DNA of 64,000 nt. Origin: Ginsengibacter sp963792025. Its GTDB lineage: Bacteria; Bacteroidota; Bacteroidia; Chitinophagales; Chitinophagaceae. A program made the position numbers and the translations under genes. The stretch spans positions 1 to 64,000 of the forward strand of contig CAWBUS010000009.1 in the NCBI GenBank assembly GCA_963792025.1, read 5' to 3'. Below, one piece after another: positions 43,738 to 52,930 of this stretch. Numbering within the stretch: the first letter of the stretch is position 1; every line of letters starts with the position of its first letter. Below the pieces are notes generated by a model. It did no database searches and was not told the DNA's origin. It was given only the letters and a program-made list of their open reading frames with translations.

Positions 43738-44160
43738 ATGAAAATACACCAACAAGCTATAACACTTTCAGAAAAGAGAAGGGGTTTTCATCTTATCACA
43801 AGAGAAGTCGTTAATTCACTGGAATGGTTAAACGAAATTAGAACCGGAATTTGTCACATTTTTATTCAGCATACATCTGCTTCGTTATGTATTAATGAAA
43901 ATGCAGATGCCACCGTTAGGAAGGATTTTGAAACGTATTTTAATAAAGCCGTTCCGGAAAATGATCCCGATTACTTGCATGATACCGAAGGAAGCGATGA
44001 TATGCCTGCGCATCTTAAAGCAGCTCTGTTAGGAAGTTCTGTACTCATACCGATTGTGAATGGAAGATTTGCATTAGGAATGTGGCAGGGAATTTATATA
44101 TGCGAACACCGAAACCATGGAGGACGGAGAGATCTTGTAATTACAGCGTGGGGTGAATAG
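43738..44160 (+). CDS. YjbQ family (UPF0047) protein
   Basis: A 140-residue member of the YjbQ/UPF0047 family, whose members have thiamine-phosphate synthase-like activity in vitro; the true role is unsettled. The conserved segments are HTSASLCINENAD and the C-terminal LGMWQGIYICEHRNHGGRRD with the His and Arg residues of the active site. It is divergent from ada and convergent with the cupin across 4 bases. Confidence 0.9.
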   Translation: MKIHQQAITLSEKRRGFHLITREVVNSLEWLNEIRTGICHIFIQHTSASLCINENADATVRKDFETYFNKAVPENDPDYLHDTEGSDDMPAHLKAALLGSSVLIPIVNGRFALGMWQGIYICEHRNHGGRRDLVITAWGE

Positions 44161-44164
44161 TACG

Positions 44165-44662
44165 TTACTTACAAAGCCTATGGATAATATCAGCGTGTTG
44201 AGGAAAAGTTGACAGCAGGGTTTCTTTTTCAGCTATTTCGAAATCTGCAAAATCAAAACCCGGCGCCACGGTACAACCCGCAAGGCTAAAACTACTACCG
44301 GCTGCCGGTTCGGAAGCAAACCAGGTATTCGCGGGAACCACAAACTGAAAGGTTTCACCGGCATCCAGGTCCTTTCCCAGTTTAATGTTGTAATAATTTC
44401 CGTCGTTTTCAATTACATGAATTATCAAAGTTCCACCTTCATAAAAGTGCCAGCATTCGTCACTCCTCATTCGATGAAAAACAGACCGATCACCTTGCTG
44501 TAAAAGATAATATATGGCTGTGCAAAAACTGCGATCGCCTGTAAAGCGACGTGGCAAAGCTTCTGGCGCAATTTTTTCCGAGGCACGATAGCTTTCTTTA
44601 AAATAGCCGCCTTCAGGGTGTGGCTGTAGTTGCAACAGTTTTATAAAATGTGGCGCATTCAT
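44165..44662 (-). CDS. DUF985 cupin-domain protein
   Basis: A 165-residue protein (from the ATG at 44662) of the DUF985/cupin family, small beta-barrel proteins possibly binding sugars or small ligands. The opening is LQPHPEGGYFKESYRASE, and the cupin core reads FHRMRSDECWHFYEGGTL with the usual His/Glu metal-binding pattern, ending VAPGFDFADFE. The in-frame ATG at 44692 would add ten residues not typical for the family. Function unknown. Confidence 0.87.
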   Translation of the reverse strand: MNAPHFIKLLQLQPHPEGGYFKESYRASEKIAPEALPRRFTGDRSFCTAIYYLLQQGDRSVFHRMRSDECWHFYEGGTLIIHVIENDGNYYNIKLGKDLDAGETFQFVVPANTWFASEPAAGSSFSLAGCTVAPGFDFADFEIAEKETLLSTFPQHADIIHRLCK

Positions 44663-44764
44663 ATTGTTGAAATTAAAAAAGTATTTAATCATTTCATTTT
44701 TTATAATTCAAAATAGCCGAACGCTTAACTTTTTTGACCGTTTAAAATAACCGTTCGGATCCAT

Positions 44765-44857
44765 CTATAAAATTTTACTGCCTATTACATAATTGCCGGT
44801 AATAAGAAACAAGCTAACGGCTGAAAAAAACATGGCATACGATTCAATAGTTTTCAT
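44765..44857 (-). CDS. Possible 30-residue membrane peptide
   Basis: A complete small frame, ATG to TAG, encodes 30 residues starting MKTIESYAMFFSAVSLFLIT and ending VIGSKIL, one predicted membrane helix. It lies 84 bases after the ECF sigma/anti-sigma-barrel genes on the same strand. The hydrophobic pattern with a polar start looks like a real small membrane peptide, but length alone makes chance possible; there is no homology support. Confidence 0.35.
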   Translation of the reverse strand: MKTIESYAMFFSAVSLFLITGNYVIGSKIL

Positions 44858-44941
44858 AATGTGTAAGGTTTACTGTGTATGATTGCAACGAGATTAGAAA
44901 TGGTTGGCTGCAAAACTTTTGCAAACGCTTTTGACGCAATG

Positions 44942-46557
44942 TTATAGTTTGAACACGATGCCTGTACTTAGTCCCAACGAATTCAAATTCGTTTTTACTG
45001 AAGCATCTTTATTAATTGATGATATTGCAAAGCGGAAGGCCGGCTCAAAAGAAAGTGAAAATGCTTTATTCAATTTGTATTGTAACTCCACACCGGCAGC
45101 GCCATTCACATACATTGATTTCAAACCTTGAATCTTGTCGGTTGATGGAATTTTGGAACCGGTAGTTGATGTTATAGTAGTTTGAATTTGTCCTTTGGTT
45201 AAAAAATTAAATGAAACACCCGCACCCGGCAAAATACTAAACCTCCCGGCTCTAAAAATATATTTAGCATAAAGAGGTAAGCCAACGTATTGTAAATTAT
45301 TTGTTGAAGCAAGTGCGTTTATGCTATCGCCGGATGCAGGAGGTGTCGCGGATTTAACGGTAACGTAGGAGTATCCTGCTGAACAATTAAAACGGTAGTT
45401 GATATTCCCATCATTATCGGGGCGGGCATAAATAGTTTTAGGTTGAATATCAGTTTTTCTGGACGAATAAGTAAGCCCCGATTCGAGCTTCAGGCTTTTT
45501 CCGATATTATAATTGACAAGAACACCAAAAGTAGACGAGAACTTTATGCGCTCATCCTTCTCAATTGCATTTCTTTCCTCTTCTCTAAAGCGGGGATGAT
45601 CATCCTTTACTTGCGTTGAAACTATGTCGGGAGAAAAGAATACGGTAGCAGAAAGCGGGGAACCACTGCCCGAATTTATTTTGATTGTTTTTGAATTTGA
45701 AATAAGTGATTTCCTTTTAAATACCATTTCACCCGATGACATCTTACTATCATTTTGATAAGTCGGATTTTGAATCGGCAACAAAAAATCATTTTTTAAT
45801 TCGGGCGAGAGGCTTGTCGTTTCAATATTTCTTTGCCTGTCTGTAATAATATTACGAGAAGAATTATTTGCTACGCGGTTTCTATCAATATTATTTTTGT
45901 CAAATGATACTACGGATTGTTTGTCCGTTTTATCGTTAGGATAAGGCGAATCAGTTGTTCCCGCTTCTATATTCATTTGCACACCTGCCTTATTTTTAAC
46001 CGTCGGCTTTTTTCTGTTTAGTAAAGCAGTGTTTTCGCGTTCTTCTAAAGATGATGAAGAGGCGTGATTATTTTTATCAGCGACAACCTCTTTTTCTCCG
46101 GCATCTTTTTTATTTGAAAGAGCTTTACTTTCCGTGGCAGGTATCTTATTATCTGCAACCTCCGTGTCAGTATGCTGAATTTGTTTTTGAAGATATTATT
46201 ATGGTCATTGGTATCTACGTGGGTATTAGCATTAGCGGTATTTAATATTGAAGAATCTCCATGCGAAATTTTGGTTTGCGATTTTTGTTTTAATATATTT
46301 TTTCCTTCCCTGTTTTGTTTTACAAGTTCCCTGTTTTGTTTTCTGATGTGCAAGGTGTACATGGCCATACCAAGGGAAAATAACAAGAGTACCGCGGCCA
46401 CCCATTTAAGTTTATTGTATTTTTTAGAGATAGAAACTACTTTCTTTTTATCCAACGTTTTATCAATGTTTTCCCAAACAGAGGCTGAAGGTAGTTCCTG
46501 GTTTTCTTCCAAAGCCTTCCTGAATAAATCATCAATATTGTGTAGATCTTTATTCAT
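44942..46557 (-). CDS. Anti-sigma-like/outer-membrane beta-barrel fusion (frameshifted)
   Basis: Two adjacent frames, 46557 to about 46190 and about 46190 to 44942, join into one 538-residue protein if one base is restored in an A5 run near 46183-46187. The N-terminus (DLFRKALEENQELPSASVWE) is the cytoplasmic anti-sigma-like region, followed by one membrane helix (KWVAAVLLLFSLGMAMY), a charged linker, and a C-terminal beta-barrel ending in FKL. This architecture is known for Bacteroidota genes that follow ECF sigma factors. Its start overlaps the sigma gene by 4 bases. The homopolymer indel suggests a sequence error. Confidence 0.8.
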
Positions 46558-47114
46558 ATTTCATTTAGGTTTTGTTTTGCAGATTGGATACTTTTATGCA
46601 CTGCCCTTTGCAAAAAGGCACGTGCATCGGAGAGATTGGATTTTGAGGTGCCTTCGGAAATGCCAAGGTGTTCGGCAATTTCACGATGCTTCATACCTTC
46701 AAATACATATAGATTAAAAACCATACGGTAGGCGGGCGAAAGCTGCTGCACCATTTGTAGCAACTCTTTAGTTCCTATCCGCGATAAGACTTCTTCGTTG
46801 CTTACAGGTTCAGCAGCGGTACTATCAATATTTACAACCGCATGCATTTGCTTTTTACTCCGGTATTTTTGTAAAGCGCAATTAACCATAATCTTCCTCA
46901 CCCATCCCTCAAATGATCCTGCAAAATTGTATTGGTGCATATACCCGAACACCCTTATAAATCCTTCCTGCAAAATCTCTTCCGCTTCTTCCCGGGTTTT
47001 GGAATAGCGAAGGCAAACTCCGAACATTTTGGGCATAAGAACTGCATACAGGCGGTTTTGCGATTGCCTGTTTCCATTAATACAACCCTCAATAAGCTGC
47101 TCTAACTGTTCCAA
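46554..47114 (-). CDS. ECF RNA polymerase sigma factor
   Basis: A 186-residue sigma-70 family, ECF-type factor. Region 2 (residues ~20-90; LRYSKTREEAEEILQEGFIRVF and GSFEGWVRKIMVNCALQKYR) binds core polymerase and the -10 box; region 4 (residues ~125-180; AYRMVFNLYVFEGMKHREIA) reads the -35 box. It is co-transcribed with the anti-sigma/barrel fusion (ATGA overlap), so it is likely a cell-envelope-responsive switch. Confidence 0.92.
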   Translation of the reverse strand: MEQLEQLIEGCINGNRQSQNRLYAVLMPKMFGVCLRYSKTREEAEEILQEGFIRVFGYMHQYNFAGSFEGWVRKIMVNCALQKYRSKKQMHAVVNIDSTAAEPVSNEEVLSRIGTKELLQMVQQLSPAYRMVFNLYVFEGMKHREIAEHLGISEGTSKSNLSDARAFLQRAVHKSIQSAKQNLNEI

Positions 47115-47381
47115 TAATTTCCTTCTTTAGGTGTTGATGCATTAATTAATAAAATGGTTGGGTGAGCATTTGCAGTATAAAATAACAATGATTAATAAAA
47201 ACATTTCAGCTATTAACATTTTTTTAATCAGGGCACCCAACTTTCGGGGAATGCTTATCATCAAAATATAACAAGATAAAAAGTAATAATTGGTAAAAAG
47301 TATCGCATGAAGCAATTCTAAAAAACTAAAACCCAAAAGACCTTACGCTAAAACTATTTATCACTTTTTAAATAATACAAT

Positions 47382-48287
47382 ATGAAAACGAAACATCCAG
47401 GATTTATATTAATTGGCTCCGCATTTTTCTTTCTTCTTTTTTTAGCATCATGTAATAAAGAAACTTCTGTAGCAACCACGGGCACTTCCCAGGCAATAGT
47501 GTCTGCTACACAATCTATTGCTGTTGCGGCAGGAAGTAGTTCAAACGATTCTATTTATGTTATTCATGCCTGCGACCGCGGGCATGTGCTCGATAGCATT
47601 GCCATGAGTGCACTTCCGGCCGCCATCACGGATTACTTAACTGCGAATTACACAGGATACACCTTTCAAAAAGCATATGCCGAAAAAGATGCATCCGGAA
47701 ACACAACCGGTTATGTGGTGATCATACAATTCAACGGTAATCCCGTGGGTTTGAAATTTGATGCATCCGGTAATTTCATTTTAGTTCTCGAGCAGCGTGA
47801 AGGCCGTGATTTAAGTGGTGATGGCTGGCACGAAGGAGGAAGATTCTGCAACCGGGACGGGCAACACAAAGATACCGTAGCATTGACTTCGCTGCCCGCA
47901 GGTATATCGTCATATTTTACATCGAATTACCCGCAGGACACATTAATGAGAGCTTACTTAAACCGCGATAGCAGCTACATAATTTTCAGTAAAGATAACG
48001 GAGCATTTGTAACCGTTTTTGATTCTACCGGAGCGTTTGTAAAAAGAGTTCAATTGCAGCCGCATACTAACGGAGAGGTGATGAATGTTAGTCAAAGCGC
48101 ATTACCTGCAGTTATACAAACATACCTGGGAACTACTTATCCTAATTATGTTTTTGACCAGGCATTTTCATTTTCGCAAAATGGAACCTTGATAGGCTAT
48201 GTTGTTGCGATGGATGCGAATGGTACTAAGTATGCCGTAGCATTTGATGCTTCGGGCAATTTTATAAGGGCCGTTGCTATAAGATAA
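47382..48287 (+). CDS. PepSY-like triple-repeat lipoprotein
   Basis: A 301-residue lipoprotein (signal LFLASC). Three repeats of about 85 residues, each starting with A/SLPA-I--YL--NYP and ending with FDASGNF or an equivalent strand (residues ~70-145, 160-230, 230-300), match the PepSY-like/DUF2874 fold found in secreted Bacteroidota proteins. The first two are joined by a GRDLSGDGWHEGGRF linker. Function unknown; PepSY domains often inhibit peptidases. A 40-base hairpin follows the gene. Confidence 0.82.
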   Translation: MKTKHPGFILIGSAFFFLLFLASCNKETSVATTGTSQAIVSATQSIAVAAGSSSNDSIYVIHACDRGHVLDSIAMSALPAAITDYLTANYTGYTFQKAYAEKDASGNTTGYVVIIQFNGNPVGLKFDASGNFILVLEQREGRDLSGDGWHEGGRFCNRDGQHKDTVALTSLPAGISSYFTSNYPQDTLMRAYLNRDSSYIIFSKDNGAFVTVFDSTGAFVKRVQLQPHTNGEVMNVSQSALPAVIQTYLGTTYPNYVFDQAFSFSQNGTLIGYVVAMDANGTKYAVAFDASGNFIRAVAIR

Positions 48288-48310
48288 CAATATGTAATAT
48301 CATCAATATA

Positions 48311-48350
48311 ACACTACTGCCGCGCATTTGTAAATGCGCAGCACTAGTGT
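48311..48350 (+). terminator. Forty-base near-perfect hairpin after the PepSY gene
   Basis: ACACTACTGC (48311-48320) pairs with GCACTAGTGT (48341-48350) with one mismatch, and inside it GCGCATTT (48322-48329) pairs with AAATGCGC (48332-48339). A single unpaired base on each side separates the two stems. It starts 24 bases after the stop codon. The T content downstream is modest (CTTTAATAAA), so termination efficiency is uncertain. Confidence 0.6.
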
Positions 48351-48380
48351 CTTTAATAAAAATCAACACTGACTCTGCAG

Positions 48381-49151
48381 ATGTATTTTACGATTCCTAA
48401 AATATCAGAACAATACCAGGTTGTAAGTGTTACTGCCAAACTGCTTAAATTATTCAAGTTGTCATTTCGGGCAGTGAAGCGCAAGCGGGAATCGTATGGT
48501 ATTGTTAATTACCTGGAAAGGTCAATAAACAAGGAGGACGTTGTAATCAATATCGGCTCCGGTGAAGATGACTACTTATACATCATACGGAGAAAACTCG
48601 GCAAGTCGGGAAGAATAATTGTATTTGAAGCGCGGACGGAATTATTTCAACAACTGGAGCATCTTAAAAAAATATTTAAGTGGAACAATATTGAAGTGGA
48701 GTCGTTAGTTCTTTCCGACTTCCCCGCTTCAAAAGTGGCTTACAAATCACCACATAAATTCTTCGCACATGGTGGCGTTGTAATTAATATTGCCGACAAG
48801 CGTGCAGAAAATTCAGTTTATAATATTGTAGTAGAGACTTTGGATAATTATTGTGGCAAAAAGAACCTTCACCCTTCCTTTTTAAAAATTGATGCCAACG
48901 GAAATGAATTAAGGTTGCTAAAGGGCTCCATCAATATACTCAGAAAAGATAAGCCTAAAATACTATTGAAATGTGAAGAGCGGCTGGCTGGTGCTCAAAA
49001 TATTTTAGAAACATTTGATTACCTGTCACAATTGGGGTATAAAGGATATTTCATGCTTGATACCATAAAAATACCCGTTGAAAATTTTGAGTTTAATCTT
49101 TACCAGAATACATGCAATAATTTTTACTGTAATAATTTCATGTTCGAATAA
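48381..49151 (+). CDS. FkbM family methyltransferase
   Basis: A 256-residue SAM-dependent methyltransferase. The SAM-binding motif is VVINIGSGEDDYLYIIRR and the FkbM-type segment FLKIDANGNELRLLKGSINI is clear; the C-terminal KPKILLKCEERL also fits. FkbM enzymes methylate sugars, lipids or secondary metabolites; the target is unknown. It is convergent with the DUF1080 gene across 3 bases. Confidence 0.88.
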   Translation: MYFTIPKISEQYQVVSVTAKLLKLFKLSFRAVKRKRESYGIVNYLERSINKEDVVINIGSGEDDYLYIIRRKLGKSGRIIVFEARTELFQQLEHLKKIFKWNNIEVESLVLSDFPASKVAYKSPHKFFAHGGVVINIADKRAENSVYNIVVETLDNYCGKKNLHPSFLKIDANGNELRLLKGSINILRKDKPKILLKCEERLAGAQNILETFDYLSQLGYKGYFMLDTIKIPVENFEFNLYQNTCNNFYCNNFMFE

Positions 49152-49154
49152 TGA

Positions 49155-49996
49155 TTATTTTAAAAAATCAGGAGGTATTGCATTCAATGGTTCAACCATA
49201 ATATGCTTATAGTAAATTTCAGCACCTTCTGATTGAATTTGTATTTTGCCTTTCACTAACGGTATCGCGTGCCCGTTTTCAAACTGGCGTGAATTATACA
49301 ACACCATCATAACTTTTCCGTTTATCATTTGAACACTTGTGTCGCCATGGCAGTATAAATCAAGGGTATTCCATTCACCTGTTGCATTCTCTGCATCTCC
49401 ATTTTTAATACAATGCCGGCCTACCGGGCTGTTGGCACTAAAAGTTTTCATCTCTCCTGACGGGTTGTATATATATTCGCTATCCGATTTCTTTATAACC
49501 GGGATATCTTCCATTCCACCGGCAACACCCCAGTAGTCCCCACAATTGCCCTGCTCTACCTGGAACTCCTGCGAACGCATCCAGGCTCCATAGTCAGCGC
49601 CATTTTCACCTACAGAAAAATAGAGCACGCCACTATCCATTTTCTTACCTTTCTTTTGTCCCCAACTAAGTTTGCCCCATTTAAATTGTAATTGCAAATG
49701 AAAATTTCGGTATTCTTTTAAAGTGCAAATACAGCCCCAGTTTTCACCTGAAATACGGATTACCTTTTCTCCGTCCTGTTGCACTATAGTAAAAATATGA
49801 TTGGGATCGTTGTTCAATCCAACGGGCATATCACTTAGTTTTTTCCGGCGACATCCAGGGGAGGGCCAATATAAGAATTCCAACCTCTAAGATCTTTGCC
49901 ATTAAATAAAGCTGTCATATGCATATTTTGAGCAAACAATTTTGTTGACGGTAATACAGGGATTATGAAAAACAGAATAAGAGAGAAAAGTTTCAT
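49155..49996 (-). CDS. DUF1080 (3-keto-disaccharide hydrolase-like) secreted protein, frameshifted
   Basis: A concanavalin-like protein of the DUF1080 family, which hydrolyses 3-keto-disaccharides or related glycosides. One A is missing in the run on the minus strand at 49839-49844: the true N-terminus (signal peptide LFSLILFFIIPVLPS, ATG at 49996, then MTALFNGKDLRGWNSYIGPP) is out of frame with the rest. Restored, it is 280 residues. FKWGKLSWGQ, DSGVLYFSVGE and GEWNTLDLYCHG are family landmarks. A TACCTTTG box 15 bases before the ATG supports the reconstructed start. Confidence 0.83.
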
Positions 49997-50010
49997 ATCA
50001 ATGTTTTTAC

Positions 50011-50018
50011 CAAAGGTA
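50011..50018 (-). promoter_or_regulatory. Putative -7 promoter element of the DUF1080 gene
   Basis: The minus strand reads TACCTTTG, an exact match to TAnnTTTG, 15 bases upstream of the reconstructed ATG at 49996. It corroborates the frameshift interpretation there. Confidence 0.5.
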
Positions 50019-50243
50019 AATTAATCGTTCTTTCTTAATAAGCATTTGAAAGCCCAGGAATATTCGCCTACAATTACATTGAATAGCCGAACTCAAAACT
50101 ATCGTAATAACACGAACGTCTTTTTACTTGCTAACCGTTAGTATAGGCGCAATTTTTTTTAAAGACCAAATTTTCTTTCACGTTGCCATATGGAAATAGC
50201 GGGGAATGGTGTCTTAATTATTATTTTGCTGATTAAGATTGTC

Positions 50244-50251
50244 TATCTTTG
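50244..50251 (+). promoter_or_regulatory. Putative -7 promoter element of the beta-propeller gene
   Basis: TATCTTTG matches TAnnTTTG. It lies 17-23 bases before the two ATG starts, which argues against the upstream TTG at 50256 that would sit at or before the transcription start. Confidence 0.5.
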
Positions 50252-50273
50252 AGAATTGATCTACAAAATGCCT

Positions 50274-51911
50274 ATGGTTAACAAGAAAACATTTATTGCC
50301 CTGATAATTCTCATTTGGGTATCGTGCGGAAAAAAAAGCGCTCCTGTTGAAGAAGGTACCAATGACAACAATTTTGTATCTGTTCTTACACAACATAATG
50401 ATAATACAAGAGCTGGCCTCAATGGTAAGGAAACAATATTAACAACGAGCAACGTAAATACTCAAAAATTCGGCAAACTGTTTAGCCTGAACGTGGATGA
50501 CCAGGTGTACGCTCAGCCGTTAGTTGTAGCTAACCTTTCCATCGCAGCATCGAAGCATAATGTAGTTTTCATTGCAACTGTCAATAACACGATATATGCT
50601 TATGACGGCGATACTGCTAAATTATACTGGCAAAAAAACTTCACGGCTCCCGGAATGAGGCCAGTAAGAAATAACGATATGACGGGTGCCTGTTCAGGCA
50701 ATTACAAGGATTTTAGTGGCAACATTGGCATAGTGGGAACTCCCGTTATCGATCCCTCTTTTAATACAATTTATTTTGTTGCGAGAAGTACTGACGGTAC
50801 AAACTTTATTCAGTATTTACATGCAGTAAATATTGTTAACGGAAGCGAAATGCCGGGCAGCCCGATTAAAATAACGGCAACGTATAGGGGCAGTGGAAGT
50901 GGAAGCATAAATCATGTTATCAACTTTAACCCGCAAGTTCAAAATCAACGTATGGCGCTGACACTCATTAAAGGAATCATCTATATTACATTTTCATCAC
51001 ATTGCGATTGGGGTCCATACCATGGCTGGATATTGGGATATAATACAAGTACGTTGAAACAGCAAATTGTTTACAATAATACACCCGACGGATCCGCGGG
51101 AGGTATTTGGGAAAGCGGTACCGGCTTAGCCGTAGATGACCAGGGAAATCTTTACTGCGTATCTGGAAATGGTACTGAGGGTGTTAGCAGCGACCCCACC
51201 AATTTAACAAACCGGGCTGAGAGTGCATTAAAACTTACTCCTACTGCCTCGTCCCTAAAAGTCACGAGCTATTTTACACCATACAATTATCCTTACCTTG
51301 ACAGCACCGACGGGGATTACGGGTCAATGGGTTGTTTCTTAATTCCAAATTCAAGCTTTTATTTCACCGGGGCAAAGGATGGAAATTTGTATTTATTGAA
51401 TAAAGATAATATGGGTGGCTTTACAGCAGGTGCTAACATAATACAGCAAAATGTTTCACTGGGACACAACGGCTTGCATTGTCAACCTTCCTATTACAGA
51501 GGAATAACTGACGAATTCGTATATGTGTGGTCGGAAAAAGATCAGTTGCGTGCTTACCCGTTTAACCGAGTTTCTAACATGCTGGACATCTCCAATGTTA
51601 TTACTTCACCTGTAGCCGGACCAACGGGCTGGAGTGGAGCGTTACTTTCCGTTTCATCGAATGGAACGCTACCTGCAACCGGCATTGTATGGGCTTCGTA
51701 TGCTTCAAGTGGTAATGCCAACCAATCTGTATGCCCCGGAATATTAAGGGCTTTTGATGCCAGCGACATTACCAAAGAATTATGGAATAACAACCTGGAT
51801 ATAAATGATAACTCTGGCAATTATGCAAAATTTTCGTCACCCACTATTGCTAACGGGCATGTTTATTTAGCCACGTTTTCAAACCAGGTGGTTGTGTATG
51901 GCCTTAAGTAA
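50274..51911 (+). CDS. PQQ-like beta-propeller lipoprotein
   Basis: A 545-residue exported lipoprotein (IALIILIWVSCGKK). The body has beta-propeller blades of the PQQ/quinoprotein type with repeated tryptophan or tyrosine strands (TIYAYDGDTAKLYWQKNF, VYLATFSNQVVVYGLK). No quinone-binding residues are obvious, so it is probably a binding or scaffold protein rather than a dehydrogenase. The ATG at 50274 gives the best signal peptide; another ATG is at 50268. Confidence 0.82.
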   Translation: MVNKKTFIALIILIWVSCGKKSAPVEEGTNDNNFVSVLTQHNDNTRAGLNGKETILTTSNVNTQKFGKLFSLNVDDQVYAQPLVVANLSIAASKHNVVFIATVNNTIYAYDGDTAKLYWQKNFTAPGMRPVRNNDMTGACSGNYKDFSGNIGIVGTPVIDPSFNTIYFVARSTDGTNFIQYLHAVNIVNGSEMPGSPIKITATYRGSGSGSINHVINFNPQVQNQRMALTLIKGIIYITFSSHCDWGPYHGWILGYNTSTLKQQIVYNNTPDGSAGGIWESGTGLAVDDQGNLYCVSGNGTEGVSSDPTNLTNRAESALKLTPTASSLKVTSYFTPYNYPYLDSTDGDYGSMGCFLIPNSSFYFTGAKDGNLYLLNKDNMGGFTAGANIIQQNVSLGHNGLHCQPSYYRGITDEFVYVWSEKDQLRAYPFNRVSNMLDISNVITSPVAGPTGWSGALLSVSSNGTLPATGIVWASYASSGNANQSVCPGILRAFDASDITKELWNNNLDINDNSGNYAKFSSPTIANGHVYLATFSNQVVVYGLK

Positions 51912-52078
51912 ATTAGGTTTTTATTTTTCGTTTATTGGTTACAGTTATTAATAAATAAGAAGTGTAATATCGTGATTTGTACAATATTTATCATTGCCTG
52001 TTCTTTTCGCAAACGGTATCCCGGGGGCTTTATCATTTGCCTTTTCACGGAAACTTTTTCCTGGCAATCGCTGCAGGA

Positions 52079-52831
52079 TTACAAAGCTGGATTTTCATTA
52101 AATATTCTCATTCGGTAGGAATTTATTGCTGTGATGCCAAGCTTTTTCACTAAATGGTTATTTACAATCAGGCCGACGGGTGCGCCTATAATGGGAATCA
52201 ACTGCGCCATCTTCGCAATGTCAAGATAATCCCTGTATTCCTGTTGAAAATTTCGCCAGTCAAATTCATTTATGTTCTCCGGCAAATTTTGCTTTTGTAT
52301 TTCCCAATTAATCATTTGGCGATAAACTTTGTTTCTATGGACAGCGCTCGAAAACGCCAATTCGAAAATATGAAGCAGGTAAACTCTTTCTTTATAATCA
52401 TTTACATCAAAACCATATAAAGCTGCTATCTCAAATAGCAATTTTATTTTGATGCCTAACAAAATCGGAAAATCAGCGAGGCCAAGTAATATGCCCCCTG
52501 CCCCTGTAACACCACCTTCCACCGCTGCCATTTTCCTACATACATCTATTTTCCTTTGAACGAGTTCTTCTCTTAGCTGAAGATTTGCATTTTCCAACGG
52601 ATGCGCAGTAGTGTGCTTTGCTCCAAATAAAACGCCACGAACCATTTGTTTGATCGTCGCTGTAATGGCACGATGAACTTTCTCAGGTATCCGGCTATTG
52701 ATCTTCGTCTGTATTTTTTTGGAAAGCTTATTCAATAATGACGGCCTTCGAAGTATTTTTTGTTGCCACGTTTTTAATTCCTGGTAGGCAAGTATATCAT
52801 ATGAATTGAGCATCGCATTCGCTTTTTGCAA
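52079..52831 (-). CDS. EcsC family protein
   Basis: A 250-residue protein of the EcsC family, first known from a Bacillus operon for an ABC transporter but widespread and uncharacterised. The core AAVEGGVTGAGGILLGLADF and the C-terminal helix LIPIIGAPVGLIVNNHLVKK are the family segments; these are moderately hydrophobic and may insert in or contact the membrane. Start chosen at the first ATG of the frame. It converges on the beta-propeller gene. Confidence 0.85.
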   Translation of the reverse strand: MQKANAMLNSYDILAYQELKTWQQKILRRPSLLNKLSKKIQTKINSRIPEKVHRAITATIKQMVRGVLFGAKHTTAHPLENANLQLREELVQRKIDVCRKMAAVEGGVTGAGGILLGLADFPILLGIKIKLLFEIAALYGFDVNDYKERVYLLHIFELAFSSAVHRNKVYRQMINWEIQKQNLPENINEFDWRNFQQEYRDYLDIAKMAQLIPIIGAPVGLIVNNHLVKKLGITAINSYRMRIFNENPAL

Positions 52832-52930
52832 AGTTAAACTTCTTACCGGCCGAGGCCTATACTGCTGCTTCTTACCTAATAATATCCAGGAAAAACTTTT
52901 TACATATATTCACATGCACAACATATTGAT

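Noticed and set aside
47142..47336. Hydrophobic 64-codon minus-strand frame
   Set aside because: Odd composition, overlaps the region upstream of the sigma gene, and no recognisable features; likely AT-rich chance.
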